NCBI RefSeq assembly: GCF_007753265.1
Contig: NZ_CP036349.1
Coordinates: 2,575,363-2,639,362 of the forward strand
DNA from: Botrimarina mediterranea
Lineage (GTDB): Bacteria; Planctomycetota; Planctomycetia; Pirellulales; Lacipirellulaceae
Direction of reading: 5' to 3'
DNA length: 64,000 nucleotides
The notes under the pieces are model-generated. The model searched no databases, was not told the origin of the DNA, and saw only the letters and a program-made list of their open reading frames with translations. How positions within the stretch are numbered: the stretch's first letter is position 1; every line of letters begins with the position of its first letter. Below, piece after piece: positions 63,717 to 64,000 of this stretch. Both the position numbers and the translations under genes were made by a program.

Positions 63717-64000
63717 TCAGGCGCCGGCCGCTGTCATTTGGCGGAGCGCTAGCAGGAGAGTGGAGCTGACCAGTAGAATGATCCACTCACCGATTGCGAG
63801 TTGGACGACCATGCCGTGCATCGCGTCGTACAGGAAAAAACTCGCCGTTCGAAAAGCGACGATTCCACCGTGGACCGCCACACACGCCACAAGGCCGTAG
63901 ACAACCGACTCGGGTCGAATTGCGAAGATCGCAAACATGATCCCCATACCAACCTCCAGTCCGCCGTAGACCGTCATAAACTCCGAGCGGCCCGCTTCGC
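63717..64000 (-). CDS. Partial DUF4345-like small membrane protein
   Basis: The frame is open to the window end, so the N-terminus is missing. The visible 90-odd residues have about three hydrophobic segments. The segment SEFMTVYGGLEVGMGIMFAIF resembles the conserved core of DUF4345 proteins, small inner-membrane proteins of unknown function. It converges on the GH115 gene with a 34-base gap. The family call is tentative. Confidence 0.55.
   Translation of the reverse strand, partial: EAGRSEFMTVYGGLEVGMGIMFAIFAIRPESVVYGLVACVAVHGGIVAFRTASFFLYDAMHGMVVQLAIGEWIILLVSSTLLLALRQMTAAGA

Noticed and set aside
1-64000. CRISPR arrays, tRNA or rRNA genes, transposases, prophage
   Set aside because: No regularly spaced direct repeats, cloverleaf-like sequences, or integrase/transposase-like proteins were seen. 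Absence of tRNA was judged by eye only.

Overview
The window looks like the chromosome of a planctomycete of the order Pirellulales (Lacipirellulaceae-type). The grounds are secreted proteins ending in PEP-CTERM anchors, dockerin-like repeats of the form GDxNxDGxVxAADYxxWRD, two DUF1559 pseudopilins with FTLVELLVVIAIIGIL N-termini, an LEPRAMLA surface-protein N-terminus, and moderately high GC. There are no rRNA or tRNA genes, CRISPR arrays or insertion sequences that I can see. Both window edges cut a gene.

Layout. (1) 1-12.0 kb is a pectin and rhamnogalacturonan region: two PEP-CTERM proteins, a GH28 polygalacturonase, a pectate-lyase-like beta-helix protein, a CE12 rhamnogalacturonan acetylesterase, a DUF1559 protein, a large PL11 rhamnogalacturonan lyase and a sulfatase. 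A 717-base gene-free stretch inside it holds two large inverted repeats. (2) 12.0-35.0 kb is a glycerol-phosphate region. A minus-strand operon encodes a glycerophosphodiesterase, an archaeal-type sn-glycerol-1-phosphate dehydrogenase, a GlpT-like transporter and a HAD-IIA phosphatase, divergent from a SorC-type regulator. It is followed by a GlpP antiterminator, a second GlpT-like transporter, a second secreted glycerophosphodiesterase between two lamin-tail proteins (one also a metallophosphoesterase), a lipoprotein, a DUF1559 protein, a DNRLRE protein, GlpD, a matrixin-like protease, GlpK and GlpF. A divergent phosphonoacetaldehyde hydrolase (PhnX) and alcohol dehydrogenase pair closes the region. 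(3) 35.1-38.9 kb encodes a hybrid histidine kinase with Hpt domain and an NtrC-like regulator that has lost its sigma-54 contact loop. (4) 39.3-53.5 kb is nitrate assimilation: a beta-barrel porin with a Cys-rich N-terminus, then an eight-gene minus-strand operon encoding an NrtABCD transporter, an FeS/DmsC fusion, NasA, NirA and an FeS-containing CysJ-like reductase. A good sigma-54 promoter match and a 19-base palindrome lie upstream. (5) 53.8-63.7 kb is glucuronoxylan use: an SDR mannonate oxidoreductase, XylR, a GPH transporter, GH10 xylanase, UxuA, an SGNH esterase and a GH115 alpha-glucuronidase. A partial membrane protein ends the window.

How it fits together. The two polysaccharide regions process plant or algal cell-wall polymers outside the cytoplasm and route uronic acids towards 2-keto-3-deoxygluconate. 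The central region appears to take glycerophosphodiesters, glycerol, glycerol phosphate of either stereochemistry and possibly a phosphonate, and deliver dihydroxyacetone phosphate and phosphate. The most unusual points are the glycerol-phosphate supercluster with a terminator-like hairpin directly before glpD next to an encoded GlpP, a coiled coil of about 200 residues inserted in the nitrate permease, the rewired electron supply to nitrate and nitrite reductases, and the degenerate NtrC-like regulator.
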